Assembly (NCBI GenBank): GCA_039201605.1
Contig: JBCCRO010000021.1
Span: 27,651-91,650 of the forward strand
DNA: 64,000 bases
Source: CADEDH01 sp039201605
Lineage (GTDB): Bacteria > Actinomycetota > Acidimicrobiia > Acidimicrobiales > SZUA-35
Direction of reading: 5' to 3'
In this document: positions 32,865 to 41,613 of the stretch, piece after piece
Numbering within the stretch: position 1 is the first letter of the stretch
Layout of the letters: each line of letters opens with the position of its first letter
Notes under the pieces: generated by a model
The model's input: only the letters and a program-made list of their open reading frames with translations
What the model was told of the DNA's origin: nothing
Databases searched by the model: none
Position numbers and translations under genes: made by a program

Positions 32865-34091
32865 TCATCCGGTGGGGTCGACGCCGGGAGCGACGGGCCG
32901 ACCGGCTGGTCGCACGCCGAGAGCGGCGAGGCAACCGGCGGCGATGACCCCGGCCGCCACCAGCAACACCACCTGACCGTCGTCCGACCAGGCGGCGCCG
33001 GCCGCAATCGACCCGATGAACGCCGCCAACCCCGAAACGGCGGCTCGATCGCCGAGCACGGCCCCACGGGACTCGGGCGGACCCAACGAGAGCAGCCATG
33101 CCTTCACGGGACCACGGGTCAGGGCGTCGGCGGCGCCGACGCCGGCCAATGCCAGCCACACCACCCCGGGATCGGCGGCGACGGCGGCGAGGGCGATGGC
33201 GGCGGCCGAGACGGCCATGCCGGTGACCGTGATCAGGCGGGCCGAGTAGCGGTCGACCAGACGCCCGGCGGGATAGGCCACGATCGCCGTCACCAGGCGG
33301 AGCAGGGCATAGCCGACGACGACCTCGACCACGGTGGCGTCGATGTCGAGGGCCCGAAGCAACAACAGCGACGGGGTGATGAAACCCAGGGCGTGGAGCG
33401 CCACCGCCACCAGCGCGACCCGCTGGTTCGGCGTCGTCCGGGCGGCGGCATCGGGGGCGGCCTCCGGTGTCGGGTCGGCGGACCGGGGCGTCGCCGCCTC
33501 CGACGTCAGCGCCTCCGACGTCGGTTCCCCGGCGGCGGGTAGACGCCACAGGAGCAGGACGCTCACGACGCAGGGCACGAAGGCCACGACGAACACGGCG
33601 TCGAAGGACTCACCGCTCAGCTGGTACACGGCCAGCCCGAGCAGGGGCCCGAGGAAACCGCCGGTCTTGTCCATCGCCTGCTGTATGCCGAAGCTGCGAC
33701 CGTGGTCCGGGCGGGCGGCGGCGAGCAGGACGTCGCGCGGGGTGTCGCGGATGCCCTTGCCCGCCCGGTCCAGCACTCGGATGACCAGCACGGTCGGCCA
33801 GACGGTGGCCACCGCCAGCGCCAGCTTCATGGCGCTGGACAGCCCATAACCGACGCGCACCCACCGGGCCGGTCGCCGCCGGGCGAAGCGACCCGCCACC
33901 GGCGCCACCAGGGCGGCGCTGACGGTGGCCAGCCCGTCGATCAGGCCGACGGCGAAGGCCGAGGCACCCAGTTGGAGCACCAGGAACGGGGTCAGGACGG
34001 GGACCACCATCTTCGAGCCGAGGTCCTGCAGCAGCGACACCCAGCCGAAGTGGACCGCGGTGTCGGGTCGTTTGCCGAGCCGCTGAACCAC
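32865..34091 (-). CDS. Major facilitator superfamily transporter
   Basis: This protein of about 408 aa has twelve predicted hydrophobic helices in two halves, separated by a low-complexity Glu/Ala/Thr/Pro loop. It has the MFS loop signature GRFARRRPAR, and DRAGKGIRDTPRDVLLAAARP, a segment typical of one subfamily of drug- or metabolite-type MFS proteins. I chose the GTG at 34091. A TTG at 34127 would add a Pro/Ser-rich dozen residues. The substrate is unknown. Confidence 0.78.
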   Translation of the reverse strand: MVQRLGKRPDTAVHFGWVSLLQDLGSKMVVPVLTPFLVLQLGASAFAVGLIDGLATVSAALVAPVAGRFARRRPARWVRVGYGLSSAMKLALAVATVWPTVLVIRVLDRAGKGIRDTPRDVLLAAARPDHGRSFGIQQAMDKTGGFLGPLLGLAVYQLSGESFDAVFVVAFVPCVVSVLLLWRLPAAGEPTSEALTSEAATPRSADPTPEAAPDAAARTTPNQRVALVAVALHALGFITPSLLLLRALDIDATVVEVVVGYALLRLVTAIVAYPAGRLVDRYSARLITVTGMAVSAAAIALAAVAADPGVVWLALAGVGAADALTRGPVKAWLLSLGPPESRGAVLGDRAAVSGLAAFIGSIAAGAAWSDDGQVVLLVAAGVIAAGCLAALGVRPAGRPVAPGVDPTG

Positions 34092-34192
34092 CCGCTCAGT
34101 TGAGCACGACGGCGACGGCGGTGGCAACGACGGCGATCGGTATCGCCATGGTCACGCCCGGCCCGTGGTCTGGGCCGACCACGGCGCCCCGC

Positions 34193-35191
34193 CTATCGGT
34201 GGATGACGTGACGGGCCAGCGCATCGAGGGTGACTCGGATCCGCGCCGGGTCGGCGATGGCCTCGACGTAGAAGGCGAACCGGGTGGCCCCGGTCCGGGC
34301 CTGGAACTCGTCGAGCTGTTCGCAGACCGAGCCGATGGGTCCCACGATCGCCCCCTCGGCCACGTGCGCGGCCATGACCGCCCGATCGAGCGGTTTGCCG
34401 TCCGGGCCCCTGTGGCCGCCGCCGCCCTGCGGGACGTGAGGCCAGTCGCCGTCCCGGAACGACCCGGTCAGCCGCTCGATCAGGTGGCGACGGGTCTCCG
34501 CCTCGTCGTCGTCGACCACCACGATCAGGGAGTGCAGGTGGTCGACCGAGGTGTCGGGCGGGGCCGCCTCCCGGTACATCTCCTCCTGGGCGATCCGGGC
34601 GTCGACGGGGGAGCCGAAGTAGTGCTGCAGCGGGAGGCCGTGCTCGGCGGCGAACCGGATGGCGGCCTCGGTGCGCGTCGCCAGCAGCAACGGCGGGTGC
34701 GGGGCGGTCAGCACCGGTGGCTGCAGGGTGCTCGGACCGGTGGTGTGATGGGGCTGGGCCAGGTCGGCGCTGCTCCAGGCGTCGAGGATCGCCCGGGCGC
34801 TGTGGAGGGGCTCGCCGTCCCAGCGGGCGGTGTCGACCTCGAGCACCTCGTAGTCCTTGAGGTAGCCGCCACGGCCGATGCCGAGCTCGAACCGGCCGCC
34901 GCTCAGCTGGTCGAGCAGGGCCGCCCGCTCGGCCACCTCGATCGGGTGATGGAGGGGGGAGAGGGTGACGGCGGTGCCGACCCGGAGCCGGGTGGTACGC
35001 CCGAGGAGGAAGGCGGCGGCGGTGAGGGCGCTGGGGTTGATGCCGAAGGGGATGAAGTGGTGCTCGGTCACCCACAGCTCATCGAAGCCGGCCTCCTCGG
35101 CCCGCGTGGCCTGTTCGAGGGTGAGGGCGGTGATCTCGGCTGCATCGGCGCCGAGGTTGGCGCCCATGTTGAGGAACAGTCCGTAGGTCAT
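34193..35191 (-). CDS. LLM-class F420/flavin-dependent oxidoreductase
   Basis: This 332-aa luciferase-like monooxygenase fold protein (TIM barrel) has FDELWVTEHHF, GTAVTLSPLHHPIEVAERAALLDQLSGGRFELGIGRGG and a C-terminal GPIGSVCEQLDEF. Actinobacteria carry many such enzymes, mostly F420-dependent. The substrate cannot be inferred. It is followed by the siderophore-interacting protein gene 22 bp upstream on the same strand, so the two may be co-transcribed. Confidence 0.85.
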   Translation of the reverse strand: MTYGLFLNMGANLGADAAEITALTLEQATRAEEAGFDELWVTEHHFIPFGINPSALTAAAFLLGRTTRLRVGTAVTLSPLHHPIEVAERAALLDQLSGGRFELGIGRGGYLKDYEVLEVDTARWDGEPLHSARAILDAWSSADLAQPHHTTGPSTLQPPVLTAPHPPLLLATRTEAAIRFAAEHGLPLQHYFGSPVDARIAQEEMYREAAPPDTSVDHLHSLIVVVDDDEAETRRHLIERLTGSFRDGDWPHVPQGGGGHRGPDGKPLDRAVMAAHVAEGAIVGPIGSVCEQLDEFQARTGATRFAFYVEAIADPARIRVTLDALARHVIHR

Positions 35192-35213
35192 CGACGCCCG
35201 GCCTCCCGCTCGC

Positions 35214-35978
35214 TCACATCCCTCGACGGCCGGGTGTCCAGTGGGCGTGGCAACCGACGTTGCGCCTCGACACCCCCCGCTCGCCCAGGGCGCCGCGCAC
35301 GGCTCGCATCATCTCCATCTCACCGGTGACGTAGGCCCTGGTGCCCTCGGGCAACCCGTCGGGGAGTGCCTCGATGAGGGAGGTGCGGATCTCGCTCGCC
35401 TCGTCGGCCTTGATCCACGTCACCTCATGCGACACCGCGGTCGGGAGAACGGCCCGCTCGGGATCCGTCGTGGCCAGCAGCACGTCGACCGACGGGGCAC
35501 CGTCGCCCGACTCGGCGGCCAGGCCGTCGAGCATGGCCGAGACCGATGCCACGCTGGTGCGGTCGCCCACGAACACGTAGTGCGGGGCGTCGCTTTGGAG
35601 GGTCGGGTTGCCGCCGGGGCCCATGAAGGTGAAGGTCGACTCCGGGCGCAGGGCGTCGATGAAGCGGCCGCCCGGGGTGGACCCGTCGTGGCGGGCCATC
35701 AGGAACTCGATCGTGCCCTGCTCGCGGTCGAAGGCTCGCACGGTGTAGTGCCGCCAGCGGTCCTTCATCGTCTTGCCGTCGGGATCGACGACGAGGGCCA
35801 CGGCCTGCCCGGGCCGCCAGCTCAGATCGGGCTGCGCAGTGTTGGCCGTGATATGGACGAGATCATCACCGACATCATTGACACCCACCACCGTGGCCGA
35901 GTTCTTCACGGTGAACTGGCGGGCCTTCTGGGTGAGCGTCATCGGCCCGGTGGAAACGACCGTCGCAGAGCGAGGCAT
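35214..35978 (-). CDS. Siderophore-interacting protein (ferric-siderophore reductase, ViuB-like)
   Basis: This 254-aa FAD-binding protein has RHYTVRAF (FAD-binding RxYT/S), GPGGNP (phosphate-binding loop), YVFVGDRTSVASVSAML and the C-terminal YVTGEMEMMRAVR and HAHWTPGRRG, all of the SIP family. These enzymes reduce ferric siderophores with NAD(P)H. An ATG at 35942 is an alternative start, but GAGGG lies 5 nt before the one at 35978. It is divergent from an iron-siderophore binding lipoprotein gene, forming an iron-uptake pair. Confidence 0.88.
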   Translation of the reverse strand: MPRSATVVSTGPMTLTQKARQFTVKNSATVVGVNDVGDDLVHITANTAQPDLSWRPGQAVALVVDPDGKTMKDRWRHYTVRAFDREQGTIEFLMARHDGSTPGGRFIDALRPESTFTFMGPGGNPTLQSDAPHYVFVGDRTSVASVSAMLDGLAAESGDGAPSVDVLLATTDPERAVLPTAVSHEVTWIKADEASEIRTSLIEALPDGLPEGTRAYVTGEMEMMRAVRGALGERGVSRRNVGCHAHWTPGRRGM

Positions 35979-36053
35979 CTGCGCCCTCGCATCGATGCAG
36001 GCACGGACCTCTGCCAGATCCGCTCAGAATGCTGCCCGAGTGCGAGGGCGCAG
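35979..36053. repeat. 13-bp inverted repeat in the iron-gene intergenic region
   Basis: CTGCGCCCTCGCA (35979-35991) is repeated in inverse at 36041-36053 with a 49-nt spacer. One arm abuts the ATG of the siderophore-interacting protein and includes its ribosome site, so pairing in the mRNA leader would hide translation initiation. An AT-richer stretch nearer the lipoprotein gene (around 36138-36151, TTAGGTCTTCCTTA) weakly resembles an iron-repressor box. Confidence 0.5.
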
Positions 36054-36184
36054 GTCGCCCTGCCTCTGTGGTCTCGTTCCACGCTGCGAACCTAGCAGCG
36101 CCCGTCACGTTGTTACAAGGGAAACGTACATCTAGTGTTAGGTCTTCCTTATATCCCTCGTAGCCGCCGCACAGGAGTTCCATC

Positions 36185-37315
36185 GTGCGTAGTACCAGGA
36201 TCCTTTCCCGAGGCTCGTTCGCCCGTCTCGTGGCCGTCCTCGCCGCCGTCGCCCTGCTCGCCGCGGCCTGCGGAGACGACGCCGACGACGACGCCTCGGC
36301 CAGCAGCTCGGCATCGGCCTCCGCATCGGCCTCGGCGTCGGAGCCCGCCTCGGGGTCCGGGTCGGGCTCGTCCTCGGCCTCCGAGCCGGCCGAGGAGTCC
36401 GACGAGGACGCCGCGACCGACGACGGGGCCGCCGCCGGCACGGTCGCCGTGGCCGATGTGCTGGGCGAGACCGAGGTGACCATCACCGACTCGGGCGTCT
36501 ACGCCCTGGACGAGTTCGCCGGTATCGCCCTGCTCACCCTCGGGGTCGAGCCGGTTGCGGTCGAGAACTTCTTCTTCGACGCCACGCTCGGCGCAGTGGT
36601 GGAGGCGGAGGGCATCGCCCTCAACGAGGCGGGCAGCCTCGAGACGGTGGCCGCCGCCCAGCCCGAGTTGATCCTGGGCATCGGTCACCCGAACCACATC
36701 GAGGTCCGGGAACAGCACCTGGCCATCGCTCAGACCGTCACCCCTGATTTCACCACCAGCTGGGTCGATCAGACTGCGGTGTTCGCCGCCGCCACCGGCA
36801 CCGACGCCCGGGGCGAGGCCGTGGCCGCCGCCGTCCAGGCCCGCATCGACGAGCTCGCGGCCGAGATCGAGGGGGCCGGACGTTCCGGCGAGCAGGTGTC
36901 GATCATCCAGACCTTCGGCGCCGAGTACTACGCCTACGGGCCGACCACCCTCGTCGGTCAGATCGTCGAGGAGGTGGGGCTGACCCGGTCGGAGCTCCAG
37001 TCCGGCGCCGGCGACTTCGGCTTCATCCTCCTCTCGGAGGAGCAGCTCGGTCAGGAGACCTCCAGCGAGGTCGTCATCGGCATCTCCGGCGTCGACAGCG
37101 ATTTCGTCTCGATCTTCGACAGCCCGGTGGTCGAGGCCGACGAGGCCGACACCGGGATCGTGATCGACACCTGGACCGGCAACCACGCCCTCGCCGCCTG
37201 GATCATCCTCGACGACCTGCAGTCGATCCTCTTCGGCGACGGCTCGACCACCACGCTCGAGAGCGTCCCCGAGGCGTGGTCCGAGCTGGAGTCGGCCATC
37301 GACGCCCAGGGCTGA
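36185..37315 (+). CDS. Iron-siderophore ABC substrate-binding lipoprotein
   Basis: This 376-aa protein has a signal peptide with lipobox LLAAACGD, a long Ser/Ala/Glu-rich linker (about 35-80), and a class III (FecB/FepB-like) binding fold: VALGVEPVAVENFF-type segments, AAAQPELILGIGHPNH, and a C-terminal WSELESAID. The GTG at 36185 follows AGGAG at good spacing. No permease or ATPase gene is adjacent, so its transporter partners lie elsewhere. Confidence 0.88.
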   Translation: MRSTRILSRGSFARLVAVLAAVALLAAACGDDADDDASASSSASASASASASEPASGSGSGSSSASEPAEESDEDAATDDGAAAGTVAVADVLGETEVTITDSGVYALDEFAGIALLTLGVEPVAVENFFFDATLGAVVEAEGIALNEAGSLETVAAAQPELILGIGHPNHIEVREQHLAIAQTVTPDFTTSWVDQTAVFAAATGTDARGEAVAAAVQARIDELAAEIEGAGRSGEQVSIIQTFGAEYYAYGPTTLVGQIVEEVGLTRSELQSGAGDFGFILLSEEQLGQETSSEVVIGISGVDSDFVSIFDSPVVEADEADTGIVIDTWTGNHALAAWIILDDLQSILFGDGSTTTLESVPEAWSELESAIDAQG

Positions 37316-37349
37316 TCGCCAGGGGCTGATCGTCGTCCCGTCGTGTCGG

Positions 37350-37928
37350 CTACGTCAGGGCCGACATGACGAGGACGACGCCGAACCCGGCGAACAGGAC
37401 GATCCCGGCCAGGGCCAGCGGCCGTTGCGGCAGTCGCCGACCCAGCAGCCGCCCGATGCCGACGCCGAGCAGACCGGCGGCCACGATGCCGGCGAGGGCG
37501 CCGAGCCAGACGGCGACCGGTCGGCCCTGGGCCGCCAGGGCCGCCGTGGCGAACATCGTCTTGTCGCCCAACTCGGCGGCGGTCATGGCGATCGTCACCG
37601 TGGCGAAGGCCCGGACGGAGTTGGCCGCCGGCGGCGCCGGTCCGTCTTGGCCGTCCTTCCCGATCGAGCGGAGTGAGATGATCCCCGCCACGGCCAACCC
37701 GAGGAACAGCAGTCCGGCGATGAGGCCGACGGCCTCGGTCGACAGCAGATGACCACCGACGGCACCGAGGGCCACGGAGAGTGTCGACGTGATGAGGTAG
37801 GCGGCCACCACACCGGCCGCCACCGAGGTGAACCGGTTGCGAGTGGCCAGGCCGAGGGCCAGGAGCTGGGTCTTGTCGCCGACCTCGGCGATGAACACCA
37901 GGGCAAAGGCGGCCAGGACGTCACTCAC
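37350..37928 (-). CDS. GDT1/TMEM165-family cation transporter
   Basis: This 192-aa protein has two copies of the E-x-G-D-K-T motif (FIAEVGDKTQLLA near residue 15 and AAELGDKTMFATA near residue 118) in an inverted-repeat arrangement of six helices. The family (UPF0016) exports or exchanges Mn2+ and Ca2+. I chose GTG at 37928. A TTG two codons earlier is possible. It lies among metal genes and next to the RpiR-FetAB group. Confidence 0.87.
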   Translation of the reverse strand: MSDVLAAFALVFIAEVGDKTQLLALGLATRNRFTSVAAGVVAAYLITSTLSVALGAVGGHLLSTEAVGLIAGLLFLGLAVAGIISLRSIGKDGQDGPAPPAANSVRAFATVTIAMTAAELGDKTMFATAALAAQGRPVAVWLGALAGIVAAGLLGVGIGRLLGRRLPQRPLALAGIVLFAGFGVVLVMSALT

Positions 37929-37943
37929 GCCCAACGACGGTAC

Positions 37944-38735
37944 TCAGGTTCGGGCGAGACGAGCTGCCTGTCGTAAGAGGTCGAGACGGTCGGCGGCGCC
38001 GCGGGAGCGTTTCGGGCGGCGTCGCATCAGCTCGGCGACCACGGTCTCGACCACGGCGAGCGTGGGGACGAGGGTGGCCAACGTGGTGGTGGCGCCCCGG
38101 CCCACCGGGACCGTGACCGGCGCTCCGAGCCCGTCGGGCGGCGGCGAGCCGATGACGAGGAGGGGGCAGGGGGTCTCGGCGGCGCAGGCCTGGAACGCCG
38201 CCAGCTGTGGATGACGATCGGCGAACGACAGCAGCACCAACACGGTCGTCGAACGGACCGTCACCAGTCGGTCGGCGAGCGAGCGGCCCGAGTCGGCCGT
38301 CGCCTCGGCGGGCAGTCCCGCCCGGCGCAGCAGGGTCGCCATCGTCTCGGCCATCCCGGCGGTCGGGCCAACGGCCCCCACGAGCACCTCACCGGCGTCG
38401 TCGAGCACATCGACCGCCGCCGCCAGATGGGGGAGCGCCGCGCCGGCGGCGTGGTCGAGGGCGCGGGCGGCATCGGCCAGGCGGCCGGCGGCGCCGTCGT
38501 CCGCCCGTTCGGCGTCGAGGAAGGACTGCGCCCGCTGGGGCCAGTCGTCGCTCACCGCCGCCTGCTTCAGGTCGTCGAAGCCGGCGTGGCCGAGCAGCCG
38601 GGCGGTGCGGATGACGGTGGCGTCGCTCACCGCGGCCCGCTCCGCCACCTCCAGGGCCGACAGCACGGCGACCTGCGGGCCGAGCTCGTCGAGGACGGCG
38701 ATGACCCGACGCACGGCGGGCGGGTGATCGGTCAT
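37944..38735 (-). CDS. RpiR/MurR-family regulator with SIS domain
   Basis: This 263-aa protein has an N-terminal RpiR helix-turn-helix (VLSALEVAERAAVSDATVIRTARLLGHAGFDDLK) and a C-terminal SIS sugar-phosphate-binding domain (EVLVGAVGPTAGMAETMATLLRRAG...VLVLLSFADRHPQ). Such regulators normally control sugar-phosphate pathways. Here the gene overlaps the FetB-like permease by 4 nt and is the last gene of a metal-exporter operon, which is an unusual partner. Confidence 0.85.
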   Translation of the reverse strand: MTDHPPAVRRVIAVLDELGPQVAVLSALEVAERAAVSDATVIRTARLLGHAGFDDLKQAAVSDDWPQRAQSFLDAERADDGAAGRLADAARALDHAAGAALPHLAAAVDVLDDAGEVLVGAVGPTAGMAETMATLLRRAGLPAEATADSGRSLADRLVTVRSTTVLVLLSFADRHPQLAAFQACAAETPCPLLVIGSPPPDGLGAPVTVPVGRGATTTLATLVPTLAVVETVVAELMRRRPKRSRGAADRLDLLRQAARLART

Positions 38736-39511
38736 GATCGGCCGGTCGTGGCCCGGAGCCGATGATCGGCGGTGAAGAACCGGGCCGACAGGCCGAGCGC
38801 CATGACGGCGGTCGTCATCGTCACCGATCCGAGGACGAGGAACATCACGGCGGCCTGGACCAACACGGCCTCCGACACGTCGACGCCGGCCAGTACCAGC
38901 CCCACCATGGCCCCGGGGAGGAAGACGATCCCCACCGACTTCGTCCGCTCGATCTGCGGGATGAGGGCCTGACGGAGGGCCCGGCGGACGTGAGGGGCGA
39001 AGGCGGCCGAGCCCGAGAGGCCGAGGGCGAGCCGGGCCTCGATCTCGTTGCGGTGCTCATCGGCCTCGGCCGCCAGCCGGGTGCAGACCAGGACGGTCGC
39101 CCCCAGGGAGTTGCCGACCATCATCCCGGCCAGGGGTACCAGGGCCCGCCCTTGGAGCTCGAACACGCCGAACCCGAACAGCACGGCGACGCACACCGCG
39201 GTTGCGGTGGCGAAGGCCAGCGCCGCCAGCCCGACGATGCGGTGGGCGCTGCCCACCCGACGCTGGGTGGTGACGGCGGCGAAGGCGATCATGGCCACGA
39301 TCCACAGCCAGGACAGGATCAGGGGGTCATCGTCGTCGACGACGAGGTGGAGGGCGGCGCCGACCAACGTGAGCTGGGCGGCGGCCCGACCGCAGGCGAC
39401 GAGGATGTCCGGACCGAGATCGAGCCCCCGCCAGAGCGAGATCGCCACCGTGATCAACACCAGCACACCGGAGAAGGCGAGCCCGATCGGGGTCATGGTG
39501 TTGGCGATCAT
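38732..39511 (-). CDS. fetB: FetB-like ABC permease (UPF0014)
   Basis: This 259-aa protein has about seven hydrophobic helices and conserved segments LVPLAGMMVGNSLGATVLVC, ARLALGLSGSAAFAPHVRRALRQALIP and GIVFLPGAMVGLVLAGVD of the UPF0014/FetB family. In E. coli FetAB exports iron and improves resistance to oxidative stress. The ATG overlaps the FetA-like stop (ATGA). Confidence 0.87.
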   Translation of the reverse strand: MIANTMTPIGLAFSGVLVLITVAISLWRGLDLGPDILVACGRAAAQLTLVGAALHLVVDDDDPLILSWLWIVAMIAFAAVTTQRRVGSAHRIVGLAALAFATATAVCVAVLFGFGVFELQGRALVPLAGMMVGNSLGATVLVCTRLAAEADEHRNEIEARLALGLSGSAAFAPHVRRALRQALIPQIERTKSVGIVFLPGAMVGLVLAGVDVSEAVLVQAAVMFLVLGSVTMTTAVMALGLSARFFTADHRLRATTGRS

Positions 39512-40209
39512 TGGGCGCCGACCGCCTGGCGGACGGTGGGGTCGGTGTGGGTGGCCAGGTCGGCGATGGTGCCGGTGGCCTCGACGGTGCCGTCGGCCAT
39601 CACCACGACGGTGTCGGCCAGGCGGCCGATCTGGGCCGGATCGTGCGAGACCCAGATCCAGGCCACGGCATCGCGCCGGGCCAGATCGACGGCGAGCTGT
39701 TCGATCAGCCGGGTCGCCTCGGCGTCGAGCGATGCGGTCGGCTCGTCGGCCAGGATCACCTTCGGCCCGGTGGCCAGGGTTCGGGCCAGGCAGAGCCGCT
39801 GGGCCTCGCCCCCCGACAGCGTCCTGGCCTCCTGGTCGGCGATGTCACCGAGGCCGACCCGGGCCAGGAGGGCCCGCCGACCGTCGGGGGAGAGCGACGG
39901 GTCGGCGACGGCGAGGTTGTCGGCCGCCGTGCCCTCGAACAGCACCGGGTGTTGGGCCACGTAGCCGACCTCTCGGCGGTGGGCGCACACGTCGAGGGTG
40001 GACAGGTCGTCGCCCCGCCAGGTGACGGTGCCGGAGGAGGGCACGTCGAGCCGGTTGAGCAGGCGGAGCAGCGACGATTTGCCGGCCCCCGACGGCCCGG
40101 CGATCACGGTGAAGCCGGTGGCCTCGATCGTCAGGTCGACACCGTCGAGGACCTGCCGGTCGGCGGCGGCGACCGATACGCCGTTCAGGGCCAGGTTGCT
40201 TGTGTTCAC
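39508..40209 (-). CDS. fetA: FetA-like ABC transporter ATPase
   Basis: This 233-aa ABC ATPase has Walker A GPSGAGKSS, Q-loop YVAQHPVLF, signature LSGGEAQRL, Walker B VILADEPTA and H-loop VSHDP. It pairs with the FetB-like permease. I chose the GTG at 40209. The frame opens at 40239. The GTG is the last base triplet of one arm of an inverted repeat, so operator and start coincide and the transcript is probably leaderless. Confidence 0.87.
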   Translation of the reverse strand: MNTSNLALNGVSVAAADRQVLDGVDLTIEATGFTVIAGPSGAGKSSLLRLLNRLDVPSSGTVTWRGDDLSTLDVCAHRREVGYVAQHPVLFEGTAADNLAVADPSLSPDGRRALLARVGLGDIADQEARTLSGGEAQRLCLARTLATGPKVILADEPTASLDAEATRLIEQLAVDLARRDAVAWIWVSHDPAQIGRLADTVVVMADGTVEATGTIADLATHTDPTVRQAVGAQ

Positions 40210-40239
40210 GAGATATCCATAGCGATCTTGTGAATACAA
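40200..40239. promoter_or_regulatory. Inverted repeat over the FetA start
   Basis: TTGTGTTCAC (40200-40209) and GTGAATACAA (40230-40239) pair in 9 of 10 positions across a 20-nt AT-rich centre containing ATATCCATA. It overlaps the fetA-like start and lies in the divergent region with the ECF transporter. RpiR from the same operon is one candidate binder. I found no recognisable riboswitch in 40240-40330. Confidence 0.45.
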
Positions 40240-40330
40240 TAGCCGGGCGAGGTGGCGGGCGGGACCGTTGGCGGGCCTTATGAGGCAGGGTTAACATCGG
40301 CCTCGGTCGGTCAAACGGAGGTGGCGCCCG

Positions 40331-40918
40331 ATGTCGTTCAGCTTGTCGGTGAGGGATCTGATCACGATCGGCGTGTTCTCGGCCGTCTACCTCGGGGCCT
40401 ACGTGATCCTGTCAGGCGTGCTCTTCACGCCGTGGCTGTTCATCCTGCTGCTGCCGATCGGGGCGCTGCTCATGGCGCCGGTCTACCTCCTCTTCATCGC
40501 CCGCACCCAGAAGCCGTTCGCCATCACGGTGCTCGGCCTGGTGGCCGCCGTCATCGCCGGCTTGCTCGTGTACGGCAGCGTCCTCATCGCCCTGGTGAAT
40601 CTCGGGGTGGCGGTCGTGGCCGATGCCATCGCCTTCGCCGGCCGATACCGCAGCCTCACCCTCAACGTCATCAGCTACGTCGTCATGTCGTTCTGGGTGC
40701 TCGGTCAGGTCGGCCCACTCTGGGTGGCCCGCGACTGGTGGCGCGAGCTGACGATCACGTCCGGGTACTCGGCCGACTACGCCGACGGCTCCCTCGACCT
40801 GGCAACGCCCCTGAGTTTCGGCCTGCTGGTCGTGGCCACGATCGTCGCCGCCCTGGTCAGCTCCTACGTGGCCCGCGACATGCTCGACCGCCACTTCCGC
40901 CGGGCCGGCGTGGCCTGA
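40331..40918 (+). CDS. ECF transporter S component (MptD/Trep_Strep type)
   Basis: This 195-aa protein has five or six hydrophobic helices. The N-terminal LSVRDLITIGVFSAVYLGAYVI and the middle YLLFIARTQKPFAITVLGLVAA match the Trep_Strep/MptD family of substrate-capture components. GGAGG lies 10 nt before the ATG. The substrate is not known, and the iron and zinc neighbours make a metal or siderophore-like ligand worth testing. The stop shares a base with the T-component start. Confidence 0.82.
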   Translation: MSFSLSVRDLITIGVFSAVYLGAYVILSGVLFTPWLFILLLPIGALLMAPVYLLFIARTQKPFAITVLGLVAAVIAGLLVYGSVLIALVNLGVAVVADAIAFAGRYRSLTLNVISYVVMSFWVLGQVGPLWVARDWWRELTITSGYSADYADGSLDLATPLSFGLLVVATIVAALVSSYVARDMLDRHFRRAGVA

Positions 40919-41613
40919 TGACGAGCGCCATCGAGGCGCCCGCCGGTCGGTTCCGCCTCGATCCCCGCACCAAGCTCCTCCTGCTGGTGCTCATGAACGT
41001 CGTCGTCTACAGCTACGGCAACGCCCTCTTCATCTACCTCGGGGTCGCCTTCGGGGCGCTGTTGCTGGTGGTCGCCGGTTCGTTGCGGGCGGTGGCCATG
41101 CTCACCGCCACCTATGCCGTGCTCTTCGCCATCGACGCCGTCATCGGGGCTGCGCCCGGGGCCGTGGTCGAGTTGTGGAACGGCCTCAGCCTGTCGTTCT
41201 TCGTGGCACTGCCGACGGCGGTCTACGCCCTACTGCTGGTCACGACGACCACGATGAGCGAGTTGGCGGCCGCCCTGCAGAAGCTGCGGGTGCCGACGGC
41301 GGCCATGATCCCGCTGCTGGTGTTCGTGCGCTTCGTCCCCGCCGTGGCCCAGGACTTCCGGGCCATCACCACCGCCATGCGGCTCCGGGGGGCCACCGGT
41401 GGCGGCAATCCCCTGCGGGCGATGGAGTACGTGTACGTGCCGCTGCTGCTCGGCCTCGTGCGGACCGGCGACCAGCTGACCGTCGCCGCGCTGACCCGGG
41501 GCCTCGGCCGGTTCCGGACCCGGACCTATGTGGTCGAGCCGCGCTTCGGTGTCGTCGACGTGCTCGCCGTGGCCGTGATGGTCGCGCTCCTCGTCGCCGC
41601 CTCCCGCGCATGA
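40918..41613 (+). CDS. ECF transporter T component
   Basis: This 231-aa CbiQ/EcfT-family protein has hydrophobic helices and the coupling motif region LRVPTAAMIPLLVFVRFVPAVAQDFRAITTAMRLRGATGG (the A-R-G signature) followed by AMEYVYVPLLLGLVRTGDQLTVAALTRGLG. It links the S component to the ATPases. It is coupled to both neighbours (TGATG upstream, ATGA downstream). Confidence 0.88.
   Translation: MTSAIEAPAGRFRLDPRTKLLLLVLMNVVVYSYGNALFIYLGVAFGALLLVVAGSLRAVAMLTATYAVLFAIDAVIGAAPGAVVELWNGLSLSFFVALPTAVYALLLVTTTTMSELAAALQKLRVPTAAMIPLLVFVRFVPAVAQDFRAITTAMRLRGATGGGNPLRAMEYVYVPLLLGLVRTGDQLTVAALTRGLGRFRTRTYVVEPRFGVVDVLAVAVMVALLVAASRA

Noticed and set aside
40240..40330. A riboswitch upstream of the ECF transporter
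   Set aside because: Only 91 nt, with no conserved elements of known vitamin or metal riboswitches that I can recognise.
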